A stretch of 64,000 bases of DNA from contig NZ_CP144914.1 in the NCBI RefSeq assembly GCF_008014775.2, positions 2,852,001 to 2,916,000 on the forward strand, in the 5' to 3' direction. The DNA comes from Alkalicoccus halolimnae. Lineage in GTDB: Bacteria > Bacillota > Bacilli > Bacillales > Salisediminibacteriaceae. Below, piece by piece: positions 17,408-27,508 of this stretch. How positions within the stretch are numbered: position 1 is the first letter of the stretch; each line of letters opens with the position of its first letter. The translations under genes and the position numbers were made by a program. The notes under the pieces were generated by a model that saw only the letters and a list, made by a program, of their open reading frames with translations, searched no databases and was not told the origin of the DNA.

Positions 17408-19825
17408 TTAATTCGCTACGATATTAACGAGCTTTCCGGGAACTGCAATTACTTTACGAATTGTTTTCCCTTCCAGATCCTCTTTCATCTGCGCATCATT
17501 CAATGCCGTTTCTTCCAGCTCATCTTTGGAAGCTTCTTTTGAAACGGTGAGCTTCGTCCGTATTTTGCCGTTCAGCTGAACGACGATCTCAATTTCATCT
17601 TCTGTAAGCCAGGCTTCATCGTGAACCGGCCATGTCGCATAGGAAATCGTTCCCTCGTGTCCGAGCCTGCTCCACAGTTCCTCACTGAGGTGCGGGGCAG
17701 CCGGGGAAAGAAGCTTTAAAAATCCTTCCAGATGGCTTCTCGACAATTTTTCCTGTTTATAGCCTTCGTTTATAAACACCATCAGCTGAGAAATGCCGGT
17801 ATTAAAACGAAGATTTTCAAAGTCTTCGCTTACTTTTTTCACAGTTTGGTGGTACGCACGCGTCATTTCGTCCGTGCCCTGTCCGTCAAACACTTTACCG
17901 CTTAAAGAGCCGTCTTCACTGACGAACAGCCGCCACACACGGTCGAGAAAGCGGCGCGCTCCGTCCAGACCATTTTCGCTCCACGCAATCGATGCATCCA
18001 GTGGTCCCATAAACATTTCGTAAAGACGGAGCGTATCCGCACCGTGGGATTTCATAATATCATCCGGATTCACAACGTTCCCTTTTGATTTACTCATTTT
18101 CTCGTTGTTTTCTCCAAGTATCATTCCCTGATTATAAAGCTTCTGGAATGGTTCTTTCGTGTGCACGACGCCGATATCATAAAGAACCTTGTGCCAGAAA
18201 CGGGCATAAAGCAGGTGCAGGACTGCATGCTCTGCTCCCCCGATATAAATATCAACCGGAAGCCATTCTTTCAGCTTCTGCGGATCTGCAAGCTGTTCTT
18301 CGTTATGAGGATCAATAAAGCGCAGGTAGTACCAGCAGCTTCCTGCCCACTGCGGCATCGTGTTCGTTTCCCTCCGGCCCTTCATGCCGGTTTCAGGATC
18401 CGTCACGATCAGCCACTCTTCGTTGTTTGCCAGTGGGGATTCTCCTGTTCCCGATGGCTTGAATTCATCCATATCGGGCAGTGTCAGAGGAAGCTCTTCT
18501 TCCGGCACCGGTTCCATCGTCCCGTTTTCCCAGTGAATAATCGGGATCGGTTCACCCCAGTAGCGCTGACGGCTGAAAAGCCAGTCGCGGAGTCTGTACG
18601 TGATCTGACGGTTTCCTTTTTGATGCTCCTCGAGCCAGCTGCACATTGCCGTAATCGCTTCTTCATTGTTCATTCCGTTAAGAAAATCAGAATTTACATG
18701 CGGGCCGTCCCCTGGATAAGCTTCTTTGGAAATATCTCCCCCGGAAACAACTTCCACGATCGGAAGTTCAAACGTTTCCGCAAATTCGTAATCCCGCTCA
18801 TCGTGCCCCGGTACAGCCATAATAGCACCCGTTCCATAACTTACAAGTACGTAATCGGCGATCCAGACCGGCACCTCACTGCCTGTTACCGGGTGTACCG
18901 CGTAACCGCCGGTGAAAACGCCGCTTTTTTCTTTGGCCAGCTCTGTACGCTCCAGGTCGCTTTTCGTTGCTACCTGTTTACGATAGGTATCCACGGCGTC
19001 CTGCTGTTCAGCGGAAGTAACTTCGTCTACGAGCTCATGTTCCGGAGCTAGTACAAGATAGGTTGCTCCATAAAGCGTATCCGGGCGGGTCGTAAAGACG
19101 GTCACCTCTCTGCCCGTTCCCTTCAGTTCAAAAACGACATCGGCACCTTCCGAACGTCCGATCCAGTTTCGCTGCATGTCTTTAATAGACTCCGGCCAGT
19201 CGAGTTCTTCCAGATCATCAAGAAGGCGGTCTGCATATGCTGTAATTTTCAGCATCCACTGTTTCATCGGCCTCCGTTCCACTGGATGACCTCCGCGTTC
19301 ACTTTTCCCCTCAATCACTTCTTCGTTTGCAAGTACGGTACCGAGAGCCGGACACCAGTTGACACCTACTTCATCTACGTAGGCAAGCCCCTGATTGTAC
19401 AGCTGAATAAATATCCACTGGGTCCATTTATAATATTTTTCGTCCGTCGTATTGATTTCCCGGTCCCAGTCATAGGAAAAACCGAGCGCTTTGATCTGAC
19501 GGCGGAATGTATCAATGTTTATGTCCGTAAACTCACGCGGATGTTTGCCTGTATCGAGCGCATACTGCTCTGCAGGAAGACCGAACGCATCCCACCCCAT
19601 CGGATGAAGCACGTTGTAACCCTGCATCCGCTTCATACGCGAAAGAATATCGGTCGCCGTATAGCCTTCCGGATGGCCGACGTGAAGGCCCGCTCCGGAC
19701 GGGTAGGGGAACATGTCAAGCGCGTAGAATTTCTTTTTTGACGCATCTTCCGTCGTCTTAAATACTTTATTTTCTTCCCAGTATTTCTGCCATTTTGCTT
19801 CTATTTTCTGATGATGAAAAGCCAA
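17408..19825 (-). CDS. leuS: Leucyl-tRNA synthetase
   Basis: An 805-residue class I synthetase, the usual length for Bacillus Leu[21 protein letters not shown] holds the HIGH motif (HVGH) and [12 protein letters not shown] the KMSKS loop; the CP1 editing domain ([20 protein letters not shown]) is intact. The start is taken as TTG at 19825, 8 bases after GGGAGG, giving [16 protein letters not shown]. Upstream open frame lies inside the T-box leader. Expression is set by that T-box, so it rises when tRNA-Leu is uncharged. Confidence 0.97.
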   Translation of the reverse strand: MAFHHQKIEAKWQKYWEENKVFKTTEDASKKKFYALDMFPYPSGAGLHVGHPEGYTATDILSRMKRMQGYNVLHPMGWDAFGLPAEQYALDTGKHPREFTDINIDTFRRQIKALGFSYDWDREINTTDEKYYKWTQWIFIQLYNQGLAYVDEVGVNWCPALGTVLANEEVIEGKSERGGHPVERRPMKQWMLKITAYADRLLDDLEELDWPESIKDMQRNWIGRSEGADVVFELKGTGREVTVFTTRPDTLYGATYLVLAPEHELVDEVTSAEQQDAVDTYRKQVATKSDLERTELAKEKSGVFTGGYAVHPVTGSEVPVWIADYVLVSYGTGAIMAVPGHDERDYEFAETFELPIVEVVSGGDISKEAYPGDGPHVNSDFLNGMNNEEAITAMCSWLEEHQKGNRQITYRLRDWLFSRQRYWGEPIPIIHWENGTMEPVPEEELPLTLPDMDEFKPSGTGESPLANNEEWLIVTDPETGMKGRRETNTMPQWAGSCWYYLRFIDPHNEEQLADPQKLKEWLPVDIYIGGAEHAVLHLLYARFWHKVLYDIGVVHTKEPFQKLYNQGMILGENNEKMSKSKGNVVNPDDIMKSHGADTLRLYEMFMGPLDASIAWSENGLDGARRFLDRVWRLFVSEDGSLSGKVFDGQGTDEMTRAYHQTVKKVSEDFENLRFNTGISQLMVFINEGYKQEKLSRSHLEGFLKLLSPAAPHLSEELWSRLGHEGTISYATWPVHDEAWLTEDEIEIVVQLNGKIRTKLTVSKEASKDELEETALNDAQMKEDLEGKTIRKVIAVPGKLVNIVAN

Positions 19826-19865
19826 AATAACTACCTCCCTGCAGATGATGTATTGTATGTAAATA

Positions 19866-20111
19866 TAAAAAACCCCGCACCCCAACAAAACGCTGGGACG
19901 AGAGGTTTGAATCCTTCCCGCGGTACCACCCACGATTAGTGCCTGTTAAGCATTCCCTTGAGACCGGTAACGTCGGTATCACGGCGCGGATGCGCAACTC
20001 TAAGGTGAGTTCGCAGTGTCCTGACGTTAACTTCCAGCTCCCGTTAACTCTCTGAGGGACAAGACGGCTGCTAATAATCCTCTTCTCTGTCATTTAAACT
20101 ATACTCGTGTC
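19866..20111 (-). promoter_or_regulatory. T-box riboswitch of leuS (leucine, CUC specifier)
   Basis: The minus strand carries the T-box sequence GGGTGGTACCGCG (19917-19930). Stem I has a specifier loop GAACTCACC whose CTC codon (20007-20009) is a leucine codon followed by a purine. The terminator (about 19866-19905) pairs CCTCTCGTCCCA with TGGGGTGCGGGG and ends in six T residues. Uncharged tRNA-Leu binding would favour the antiterminator and let leuS be transcribed. Confidence 0.95.
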
Positions 20112-20117
20112 GTAACT

Positions 20118-20146
20118 ATTGTATGCATCGGAAAGAAAACTGTCAA
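20118..20146 (-). promoter_or_regulatory. Sigma-A promoter of the leuS leader
   Basis: Consensus TTGACA and TACAAT with a 17-base spacer on the minus strand. The -35 overlaps the stop codon of the upstream MFS gene. Confidence 0.85.
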
Positions 20147-21336
20147 GCATCCCCCCGCGCGAAGCGCAGATGGGGGACTCCTCTGTCAAAAATTTTCGTC
20201 ATGACAACAGGTATAATGAAAAGCAAAGCTATTGTATAAAAAAGCATCTGCATCCCGAAAAGATCCGCCATAAGTCCGCCGAACAACGGACCGATTAGCC
20301 GGCCCCCTGTAGCGATACTGTTTACGATTCCCTGGTAGAATCCTTCTTTCCCTTCCGGAGCCAGCTTATGAGCAATTGTCGGAACAGCCGGCCATACAAA
20401 CATCTCCCCAATCGTCAAAATGACCATAGCTGCGACAAATCCGGCGTAAACTTCGGTCTGGGAAAGAACGATAAACGCTCCCATAAATATGAAAAGACCG
20501 GTGTAAATCTGGGCCTTTAAGGAATGAACGAACCGGTTAATGAAAAATTTAATAAGCGGCTGGCAGAATACGATCATCGCACCATTGATCGTCCATAGAA
20601 GACTGTAATAAGGAAGCGGAATGCCAATGTCCTGCGTATAGGCTGCAATGGTGGATGCCCACTGAGCGTAGGCAATCCAGCAGATCAGAAAACCGCTACA
20701 CAGCAGGGCGAGCGCTTTAAAGCGCCGTTTGTGCTCGAGTATTTCTGCGTTTTCAAACACGCTGGAAGACCGCTGCTGCCCACGCTGCCCCTGCAGATGA
20801 CGGAAATAAACGAGAGCCAGAATGAGAAAACTACTGTAAAGCAGCCCGTTTCCGATAAAGACAAGGTCGAAGCGGACGCTTGCCAGAAGGCCGCCGACAG
20901 CTGACCCGAGAGCAATACCCACGTTTTGAGAAACGTACATCGCGTTAAAAGGGCGTCTGCCTCCTTCCGGCCATACCGAGCCGGCAAGCGCATACATGCA
21001 TGGAATCATCATCCCTGCTCCGAATCCAAGGCCGATCAGACAGAGGACGTAGGCTGTAAAAGATCCGTAGGTCGCAGCCAGCGTGAAAGCACTCGTCATA
21101 GCAATAAGCACGCCGCTTATAATCGTACGGAATCCGCCGATTTTGTCGAACAGCTTCCCGCCGATCAGATTGCCGATGACGCCGGCAAGCGCATTTATTG
21201 TTAATACACTGCCGGCCACTGTTAATGACTGTCCGAGCTCGCGCGACATATAAATCGTATTTAACGGCCAGATAAAGGAGGCTCCTGTTATGTTGATCGA
21301 CATCCCGATAACGAGAATCCATATAGCTTTCGGCAT
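20143..21336 (-). CDS. Major facilitator superfamily transporter (YttB-like)
   Basis: A 397-residue protein with 12 membrane segments. The first half has GGKLFDKIGGFRTIISGVL, the MFS motif between helices 2 and 3. ATG at 21336 follows AAGGGAGGAC; an upstream in-frame start has no ribosome site. Position just upstream of leuS on the same strand matches B. subtilis yttB. Such proteins are usually drug or sugar efflux pumps; no substrate can be named. Confidence 0.85.
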   Translation of the reverse strand: MPKAIWILVIGMSINITGASFIWPLNTIYMSRELGQSLTVAGSVLTINALAGVIGNLIGGKLFDKIGGFRTIISGVLIAMTSAFTLAATYGSFTAYVLCLIGLGFGAGMMIPCMYALAGSVWPEGGRRPFNAMYVSQNVGIALGSAVGGLLASVRFDLVFIGNGLLYSSFLILALVYFRHLQGQRGQQRSSSVFENAEILEHKRRFKALALLCSGFLICWIAYAQWASTIAAYTQDIGIPLPYYSLLWTINGAMIVFCQPLIKFFINRFVHSLKAQIYTGLFIFMGAFIVLSQTEVYAGFVAAMVILTIGEMFVWPAVPTIAHKLAPEGKEGFYQGIVNSIATGGRLIGPLFGGLMADLFGMQMLFYTIALLFIIPVVMTKIFDRGVPHLRFARGDA

Positions 21337-21568
21337 AACAGTCCTCCCTTCCGTTCTTTCGTTACCCAAAATAAATAGTAACCGATATTCCCGCCCCCGG
21401 CAACCGTTTCTCTTTGCGGACGTGCGTGATAACATTAAGGGAAAGGCATCCTCTCCCCAAGAGTAGAAAAAACTTTTACAGACTCAGGAATAAGTGATTT
21501 CTTTAGGTAACATGACCATAACCGGGTATAGGCAAAAGCCACAAATACTAATAGAGCTTTTTAATCTA

Positions 21569-21726
21569 AGCTGCTTTGAAAATAAAGCAGATAAGCGTGC
21601 GCCTTCGTTTCCATGGGGGGGCGCAGGGCCGGCCTCAGCTAATTCCGTCCCCTCCGGAAAGCTTCCATCGGCAGATCGAAGCGGAGTTTTCTATATTTAT
21701 CAACAACAGCTTTAACACAGCTTTAT
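21569..21726 (-). repeat. Dispersed intergenic repeat, inverted long copy
   Basis: Read on the minus strand it has the CATGGAAACGAAGGCGCAC block, CTTTATTTTCAAAGCAGC tail and AGCTGAGGCCGGCCC core. On the plus strand it ends with the GCGGAGTTTTCT module (21677-21725). It fills most of the 21337-21778 gap. Confidence 0.8.
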
Positions 21727-21778
21727 TTTAAAAATGACATAAACAAACAAATTTATACTGAAGGAAAGGTTGATACTG

Positions 21779-22810
21779 ATGATTGATTTACGAAGCGATA
21801 CCGTTACCAAACCGGATGACACAATGCGCCGTCTTATGGCTGAAGCTGAGGTCGGCGATGATGTCTTTAGAGAAGATCCGACAGTCAATAAACTGGAGGC
21901 TTATGCAGCCGAACTGCTCGGCAAGGAGGCAGCCCTCTTCACGACGAGCGGTACCCAGGGAAATCAGGCTGCCCTTCTCACTCATGCGGTTCCAGGACAG
22001 GAAGTGATCATGGATGAAGAAGCCCACGTTTTTGTATATGAAGGCGCTGCTATATCTGCCTTTGCCGGCCTTCAATCAAGAACGCTCCCTCATCAACACG
22101 GGCAGATGAACCTTGAGACGATTAAAAATGCCATTCGGCCTGAAGATGTCCATTATCCGGAAACAGGGCTTATCTGGCTCGAAAATACACACAACCGGGG
22201 CGGAGGCACCGTACTCCCAATCACTTATTTACAGGAGGTCCGCCGTATTGCGGATGAGCATCATATCCCTGTTCATATGGACGGCGCCCGTATTTTTAAC
22301 GCTGCATCTTCCCTGGGAGTCGACGTAAAAGAGATTGCCCGCAACGTGGACAGTGTTCAGTTCTGCCTTTCCAAAGGGCTTGGAGCACCTGTTGGTTCCA
22401 TGCTTGCAGGCACTGAAAAATTTATTCATACAGCTCGCAGGAAGCGGAAAATGCTCGGAGGAGGCATGAGGCAGGCCGGTGTAATTGCGGCTCCGGGTCT
22501 TTATGCATTACAGCACCGGCGGAACAGACTTAAGGAGGATCATGAACACGCTGAAATGCTGGCTGAAGCTATTCATTCCTATACCGACCTCACGATCCGC
22601 CATGAAGTTGAAACTAATATCATCGTAGCAGATACCGACACGTCCAGCCGCTCCGCTGCAGAATGGGTCCGTACGCTTAGTGAACACGGAACAGCAATTA
22701 TCCAATATAAGCCGCAGGCACTGCGCTTTACGACAAATGCCGATGTCAGCCGCACCGATATTAACGAAGTGATCTCGACGCTCCAAAAACTTCAGGAGGA
22801 AAATGGATGA
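21779..22810 (+). CDS. ltaE: Low-specificity L-threonine aldolase
   Basis: A 343-residue PLP enzyme that splits threonine and allo-threonine to glycine and acetaldehyde. MIDLRSDTVTKPDD is the family's start, and LSKGLGAPVGSM holds the Schiff-base Lys; HMDGARIFNAA holds the Asp that contacts the pyridine ring. The ATG at 21779 suits the AAGGAAAGG site better than a TTG nine bases upstream. It overlaps ytqA by four bases (ATGA), so it leads a three-gene operon with ytqA and ytqB. Confidence 0.92.
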   Translation: MIDLRSDTVTKPDDTMRRLMAEAEVGDDVFREDPTVNKLEAYAAELLGKEAALFTTSGTQGNQAALLTHAVPGQEVIMDEEAHVFVYEGAAISAFAGLQSRTLPHQHGQMNLETIKNAIRPEDVHYPETGLIWLENTHNRGGGTVLPITYLQEVRRIADEHHIPVHMDGARIFNAASSLGVDVKEIARNVDSVQFCLSKGLGAPVGSMLAGTEKFIHTARRKRKMLGGGMRQAGVIAAPGLYALQHRRNRLKEDHEHAEMLAEAIHSYTDLTIRHEVETNIIVADTDTSSRSAAEWVRTLSEHGTAIIQYKPQALRFTTNADVSRTDINEVISTLQKLQEENG

Positions 22811-23757
22811 ACTACCCTTCTTTTTTCGGTGATAAGCGCTACTATACGTGGAACAAACAGCTGAAAGATCATTTCGGTGAAAAAGTTATGAAAATTCCGA
22901 TCGACGGAGGATTTGACTGCCCGAACCGCGACGGAACTGTCGCTCATGGAGGCTGCACATTCTGCAGTGTCCGCGGATCCGGAGATTTCGCAGGAAAACG
23001 CGCAGATGACCTCGTCACCCAGTTTCACAACGTGAAGACCGGTATGCAGAAGAAATGGAAACACGCAAAATATATCGGTTATTTTCAGGCCTACACAAAC
23101 ACGTATGCTCCGGTGGATGAGCTTAGAGAAAAATTCGAAGTTATTTTAAAGCAGGAAGGTGTGGTAGGTCTTTCCATAGCAACCCGCCCCGACTGCCTGC
23201 CCGATGACGTAGTCGAATATCTCGCTGAACTGAACGAACGCACCTACCTCTGGGTGGAGCTCGGCCTGCAGTCCGCTCATGATAAAACTGGAGAAATAAT
23301 TAACCGTGCCCACGATTTTGCCTGCTATGAAGCGGGAGTAAAAAAGCTCCGCCGTCACAATATCCGCGTCTGCAGCCACATCATAAATGGCCTGCCGCTT
23401 GAAGATGAGGAAATGATGCTGGAAACGGCGAAGCAGGTCGCCCGGCTTGATGTCCAGGGAATAAAAATACACCTGCTTCACCTGTTGAAAAAAACGGCGA
23501 TGGTAAAACAGTATGAAAAAGGACTTGTCGATCTGATGAAACTTGACGATTATATCCACATTGTCTGTGATCAGCTGGAAATTCTTCCACCGGAAATGTC
23601 GATCCACCGTCTAACCGGTGACGGGCCGGCAGAACTGCTGATCGGGCCGATGTGGAGCTCGCATAAATGGAATGCTTTAAACGGCATTGATGAAGAAATG
23701 AAGCGCCGCGGCAGCTGGCAGGGGAAATACTATTCCACTGAAAAAGAAAGGATGTAA
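22807..23757 (+). CDS. ytqA: Radical SAM protein, YtqA/YhcC family
   Basis: A 316-residue radical SAM protein of the TIGR01212 type. The iron-sulphur Cys residues lie in FDCPNRDGTVAHGGCTFC, with the family's wide spacing before the CxxC pair. The tail after residue 280 has GDGPAELLIGPMWSSHKW. The reaction is unproven. It is coupled to threonine aldolase by an ATGA overlap and runs into ytqB three bases later; ytqA-ytqB is a conserved pair in Bacillus, which hints at a role in tRNA wobble modification (inference). Confidence 0.92.
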   Translation: MNYPSFFGDKRYYTWNKQLKDHFGEKVMKIPIDGGFDCPNRDGTVAHGGCTFCSVRGSGDFAGKRADDLVTQFHNVKTGMQKKWKHAKYIGYFQAYTNTYAPVDELREKFEVILKQEGVVGLSIATRPDCLPDDVVEYLAELNERTYLWVELGLQSAHDKTGEIINRAHDFACYEAGVKKLRRHNIRVCSHIINGLPLEDEEMMLETAKQVARLDVQGIKIHLLHLLKKTAMVKQYEKGLVDLMKLDDYIHIVCDQLEILPPEMSIHRLTGDGPAELLIGPMWSSHKWNALNGIDEEMKRRGSWQGKYYSTEKERM

Positions 23758-23760
23758 AAG

Positions 23761-24324
23761 ATGCTTTCCGACATACTTGACTATACACGAACGCTTCTAA
23801 AAGAAGTGATTCCTCCAGGCGGAACCGCCGTGGACGCTACTGCTGGAAACGGCCATGACACGCTGTTTCTCGCGCGCTGCACCGGAGATTCAGGCAGCGT
23901 CTATGCTTTTGATATTCAGGAAGCTGCCATTGAAAAAACGAAAAAAAGGCTCGAAGAAGCGGACCTCCACGCTCACGTCATTCAGGATGGACATGAAAAT
24001 GCAGCTTCCTATATAAAGGAAGCTGCCATCGATGCGGCTGTATTTAACTTGGGCTACCTGCCCGGAAGCGACAAAAGCGTAACGACGTCTTCTGCTACGA
24101 CGATCAAAGCCGTGTCCGGGCTGCTCGAAAAACTGAAGCCCGGAGGCAGGATTGTTCTCGTCGTCTATCATGGACATCAAGAAGGGGCCTTAGAAAAAGC
24201 AGAGCTGCTCCCCTTTATGGAAACTCTTCCGCAGGACCAGTTCCGCGTGCTCCGCTACCAGTTTATAAACCAGCGGAATTCACCGCCGTTTATTATTGCA
24301 GCAGAAAAAAGACAGGTCTGGTAA
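23761..24324 (+). CDS. mnmM: tRNA 5-aminomethyl-2-thiouridine methyltransferase (YtqB/MnmM)
   Basis: A 187-residue class I methyltransferase: VDATAGNGHDTLFLA is the SAM-binding loop, YAFDIQEAAIEKTKKRL follows, and FNLGYLPGSDK is the conserved family string. The B. subtilis homologue YtqB has been shown to be MnmM, which methylates nm5s2U to mnm5s2U at the wobble position of tRNA. It starts three bases after ytqA ends. Older annotations call it rRNA methylase. Confidence 0.9.
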   Translation: MLSDILDYTRTLLKEVIPPGGTAVDATAGNGHDTLFLARCTGDSGSVYAFDIQEAAIEKTKKRLEEADLHAHVIQDGHENAASYIKEAAIDAAVFNLGYLPGSDKSVTTSSATTIKAVSGLLEKLKPGGRIVLVVYHGHQEGALEKAELLPFMETLPQDQFRVLRYQFINQRNSPPFIIAAEKRQVW

Positions 24325-24334
24325 AGCATTTATT

Positions 24335-24361
24335 GGTGCTGATTATAGGAAACTCCGCTTT
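24335..24361 (-). repeat. Fragment of the GCGGAGTTTTCT repeat module
   Basis: On the minus strand AAGCGGAGTTTCCTATAATC matches the module seen at 14682 and 21677. It occupies the short gap between convergent mnmM and ytpA. Confidence 0.5.
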
Positions 24362-24381
24362 CTTCCTGCTTCAGACAGGGT

Positions 24382-25176
24382 TTATTTAAGGACCAGCTGG
24401 GTCGTAATGAAGCCTGCCATGTGAGCCAGCACCTGTTCTCTTTCCGGTTCATTCAGCACTTCATGGTAAAGACCCGGCCACTCTTTGTACGCTTTCTCAT
24501 CAACATCCAGAGCGTTAAACCATGCTTTCACCGCGTATTTGTCTACAATTTTATCTTCTCCGCCCTGCATCACATAAAATGGAATGTTTGGAGTCCGCTT
24601 AATCTGTTTATGAGCACGGTACATATGGGTGGTCAGCTCATTGTACCAGCGGGCACTCACCCGCTTTACGAGCAGAGGATCTTCCGCGTCTCTAGTCCTC
24701 ATGAACGGATCGCGCGTGCCTGTTCCCGGTTCAAGCCCATTTGGAAACATCGTTCTCGGTGCCACCCGGTTTAATACGCGGGCGGAGGAACGCTTGATCC
24801 ACGGCTGGACATTGACAAGACCAAAACAGGGCGAAGACAGCACGACCATGTCCGGCAGCTCTTCCGCATGAAGATGCTGCAGCGTTGTAACCGATATTAA
24901 TCCCCCCATGCTGTGACCGAAGAGAATAAGCGGCAGTTTTTCTTCGCCCGCTTCGTTAAGCCATTCCCTCACCTTATGTACATATTCTTTGAATGAATCG
25001 ACGTGCCCGCGGGCCCCCTCCGTTGTACCCTGACCAGGCAGATCGCCCATGAAAACGTGAAAATTCATGTGTCTCATCTCTTCAATCACCCACTCATAGC
25101 GGGCATGATATTCCCCTGCCCCGTGGACAATAACCACTGTTGCTTTCGGCTTCCCTGCTGCTTCCCACTTCCACAT
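24382..25176 (-). CDS. ytpA: Alpha/beta hydrolase, YtpA (lysophospholipase/monoacylglycerol lipase type)
   Basis: A 264-residue serine hydrolase: VVIVHGAGEYHARYEW is the oxyanion region, FGHSMGGL the nucleophile elbow, and YHEVLNEPER the catalytic His near the end. B. subtilis YtpA is a phospholipase linked to production of the lysophospholipid antibiotic bacilysocin. The ATG at 25176 follows AGAGGTGAGG; an earlier ATG at 25203 lacks a site. It is divergent from ytoA, as is the conserved local order. Confidence 0.9.
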   Translation of the reverse strand: MWKWEAAGKPKATVVIVHGAGEYHARYEWVIEEMRHMNFHVFMGDLPGQGTTEGARGHVDSFKEYVHKVREWLNEAGEEKLPLILFGHSMGGLISVTTLQHLHAEELPDMVVLSSPCFGLVNVQPWIKRSSARVLNRVAPRTMFPNGLEPGTGTRDPFMRTRDAEDPLLVKRVSARWYNELTTHMYRAHKQIKRTPNIPFYVMQGGEDKIVDKYAVKAWFNALDVDEKAYKEWPGLYHEVLNEPEREQVLAHMAGFITTQLVLK

Positions 25177-25304
25177 CTGCCTCACCTCTTTTCTTTTTAT
25201 CATCTACTTTTTCCGGCTGCTTCGTCAAGAAATTCCGCTTCCTCAATTCGCATTTCGCCTCGAACTTTTGTAAAATGAGAAGAAAGCTTAAGGAGGAGTC
25301 TGCC

Positions 25305-25829
25305 GTGATTCGTTATCCATATGAAGGAAAAGAACCAAAGATCGATGATTCTGCCTACGTGGCGGAAAATGCTGTTGTAACCGGGGACGTGGAGATTCAT
25401 GCCAACGTCAGTATCTGGTACCATACCGTTGTCCGCGGGGATGTGGCCCCAACGATTATTGAAAAAGACGTTAATATCCAGGATCAGAGCCTGCTTCACC
25501 AGAGCCCCGGAATGCCTCTTCATATTAAAGAAGGTGTAACCGTAGGCCATCAATGTATGCTCCACAGCTGTACGATAGGTAAAGGAGCGTTAATAGGAAT
25601 GGGATCCACTGTGCTCGATGGAGCAGAGATCGGCGAATCTGCCTTCATTGGCGCCGGAAGCCTCGTCACTCCCGGAACCGTTATTCCCCCTAAGGTTCTC
25701 GCTCTCGGCCGGCCGGCACGAGTCGTCCGGGACTTAACTGATAAAGATTTTGCGGAGCTGAAGCGCATCCGTCAGAGCTATGTCGATAAAGGCCGGTACT
25801 ACAAGCAGATGCAGCAGTCGCAGCAGTAA
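25305..25829 (+). CDS. ytoA: Gamma-carbonic-anhydrase-like hexapeptide protein, YtoA
   Basis: A 174-residue left-handed beta-helix protein made of hexapeptide repeats (for example VAENAVVTGDVEIHANVSIW). HQSPGMPLHI, GHQCMLHSCTIG carry the His residues that bind zinc in gamma carbonic anhydrases. The GTG at 25305 follows AAGGAGGAG; upstream open frame has no start with a site. The usual length for YtoA is about 171. Enzymatic activity in Bacillus is not established. Confidence 0.9.
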   Translation: MIRYPYEGKEPKIDDSAYVAENAVVTGDVEIHANVSIWYHTVVRGDVAPTIIEKDVNIQDQSLLHQSPGMPLHIKEGVTVGHQCMLHSCTIGKGALIGMGSTVLDGAEIGESAFIGAGSLVTPGTVIPPKVLALGRPARVVRDLTDKDFAELKRIRQSYVDKGRYYKQMQQSQQ

Positions 25830-25832
25830 CTA

Positions 25833-25881
25833 AAAAACTCCCCGCATTACGGAGGAAGTTCCGTAGTACGGGGAGTTTTTA
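25833..25881. terminator. Bidirectional terminator between ytoA and metK
   Basis: AAAAACTCCCCG and CGGGGAGTTTTT enclose an inner ATTACGGA/TTCCGTAGT stem. It overlaps the metK stop codon by three bases. Confidence 0.9.
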
Positions 25882-27090
25882 TTTTCCTGTTATCTGCAGA
25901 GCTTCAGCTTTAAGCGTTTCTGCTTTATCTGTTTTTTCCCATGGAAGATCAATGTCTGTACGGCCGAAGTGTCCGTACGCTGCCGTCTGTTTATAAATCG
26001 GCCGACGCAGATCAAGCATTTTTATAATACCTGCCGGACGCAGATCAAAGTTATTTCGCACGACCTGGACAAATACCTCTTCACTTACTTTTCCGGTTTC
26101 GAATGTATCAATCGCAATCGATACCGGCTGTGCCACACCAATCGCATAAGCCAGCTGTACTTCACAGCGTTCAGCAAGACCGGATGCTACAATATTCTTT
26201 GCAACATAACGGGCTGCATAAGCTGCCGAACGATCCACTTTCGTCGCATCTTTACCGGAAAATGCTCCGCCTCCGTGACGGGCATACCCTCCATAAGTAT
26301 CCACGATTATTTTACGTCCGGTAAGTCCCGCATCTCCCTGCGGTCCGCCGATAACAAACCGTCCGGTCGGATTGATGAAATATTTCGTCTGCTCATCAAG
26401 AAACTCTGCCGGCACGACCGGGCCGATAACCTGCTCTTTCATATCCTGCTTTATCTGCTCCAGTTCCACTTCCGGATGGTGCTGCGTGGAAATAACAATC
26501 GTATCCACACGTACGGGATTCTGATTCTCATCATACTCCACCGTCACTTGAACTTTTCCGTCCGGACGAAGATAATCCACAGTGCCGTCTTTTCGGACTT
26601 CCATTAAGCGGCGGGCCAGTTTATGAGAAAGGGAAATTGGCAGAGGCATCAGTTCTTTCGTCTGATTGTCAGCGTAGCCAAACATCAGACCCTGATCCCC
26701 TGCTCCGATAGCATCAATTTCTTCATCAGACATATTGCCTTCCCGTGCTTCCAGTGCATGATCCACGCCCTGGGCAATATCAGCTGACTGCTCATCAATA
26801 GACGTTAATACGGCACAGGTTTCATAGTCAAATCCATATTTTGCACGTACGTAGCCGATATCTTTCAGCGTCTCACGTACGACTTTGGGAATATCAACAT
26901 AGGTGGACGTTGAAATCTCACCGGCCACCAGTACAAGCCCTGTGTTCACCGATGTTTCACATGCGACGCGCGCATTCGGGTCGCTCTTCATAATTTCATC
27001 CAGAATAGAATCTGATATTTGATCGCAAATTTTATCCGGATGTCCTTCTGTTACGGATTCAGATGTAAATAATCGAGTTCTGCCTGCCAT
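25879..27090 (-). CDS. metK: S-adenosylmethionine synthetase
   Basis: A 403-residue enzyme that makes SAM from methionine and [20 protein letters not shown], the hexapeptide-like [12 protein letters not shown] and [17 protein letters not shown] are all present. Length matches the family. The ATG at 27090 follows GAGGAGGAG. It is governed by the S-box leader upstream, so high SAM ends transcription early. It converges with ytoA and is divergent from pckA. Confidence 0.98.
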   Translation of the reverse strand: MAGRTRLFTSESVTEGHPDKICDQISDSILDEIMKSDPNARVACETSVNTGLVLVAGEISTSTYVDIPKVVRETLKDIGYVRAKYGFDYETCAVLTSIDEQSADIAQGVDHALEAREGNMSDEEIDAIGAGDQGLMFGYADNQTKELMPLPISLSHKLARRLMEVRKDGTVDYLRPDGKVQVTVEYDENQNPVRVDTIVISTQHHPEVELEQIKQDMKEQVIGPVVPAEFLDEQTKYFINPTGRFVIGGPQGDAGLTGRKIIVDTYGGYARHGGGAFSGKDATKVDRSAAYAARYVAKNIVASGLAERCEVQLAYAIGVAQPVSIAIDTFETGKVSEEVFVQVVRNNFDLRPAGIIKMLDLRRPIYKQTAAYGHFGRTDIDLPWEKTDKAETLKAEALQITGK

Positions 27091-27198
27091 ACTGGAACTC
27101 CTCCTCTTACGAAATTACGGAACTCATTCCCCATCCATATCCTTTAAGATGGTGGTAACTTTTTTCTGCTGCCGTGACTTTTTCACTTTTGACAGCAA

Positions 27199-27231
27199 TA
27201 AAAAACCTTTTCCCGAGAGGAAAAGGTTTTG
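27199..27231 (-). terminator. S-box expression-platform terminator of metK
   Basis: AAAACCTTTTCC, loop TCTCGG, GGAAAAGGTTTTTTA on the minus strand, directly after the SAM aptamer. Confidence 0.9.
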
Positions 27232-27245
27232 TTCGCTTCCTTTCA

Positions 27246-27359
27246 CCTCTTATCGGTCAAGACGAAATGTCTTGCAGGTTGGCACCGTTCATCTCTGGAA
27301 AACAAATGATGGTTGCCGGGCTTCTCAGGGCCTGTCCCTCCGCCAGCTCGGGATAAGAG
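27246..27359 (-). promoter_or_regulatory. SAM-I (S-box) riboswitch upstream of metK
   Basis: The minus strand reads CTCTTATCC...GCGGAGGGACAGGCCC, then TGAGAAGCCCGGCAACC, then GGTGCCAACCTGC, and closes with GACCGATAAGAG, which pairs with the 5' end. All conserved S-box blocks are present in order. It is followed by a terminator, the standard OFF switch by SAM. Confidence 0.96.
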
Positions 27360-27374
27360 TATCCGCTTTTGTGA

Positions 27375-27403
27375 AGCATATCGAATATTCCTTCCACTGT
27401 CAA
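27375..27403 (-). promoter_or_regulatory. Promoter of the metK leader
   Basis: TTGACA and TATGCT with a 17-base spacer on the minus strand, starting transcription just before the S-box. Confidence 0.8.
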
Positions 27404-27442
27404 CATTTTAACTTTTTACATGTAAGACTTTTTACAATGCTC

Positions 27443-27470
27443 TTGATTTCCGTATATAGTATGTTATAAA
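27443..27470 (+). promoter_or_regulatory. Candidate promoter of pckA
   Basis: TTGATT and TATAAA with a 16-base spacer, 39 bases before the pckA start. It is back to back with the metK promoter. Confidence 0.5.
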
Positions 27471-27508
27471 TTATATATATGACATACTAATTAAAGAAGG
27501 CGGGGAGT

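Noticed and set aside
18161..19051. 296-codon plus frame opposite leuS
   Set aside because: Antisense shadow of the leuS coding sequence.
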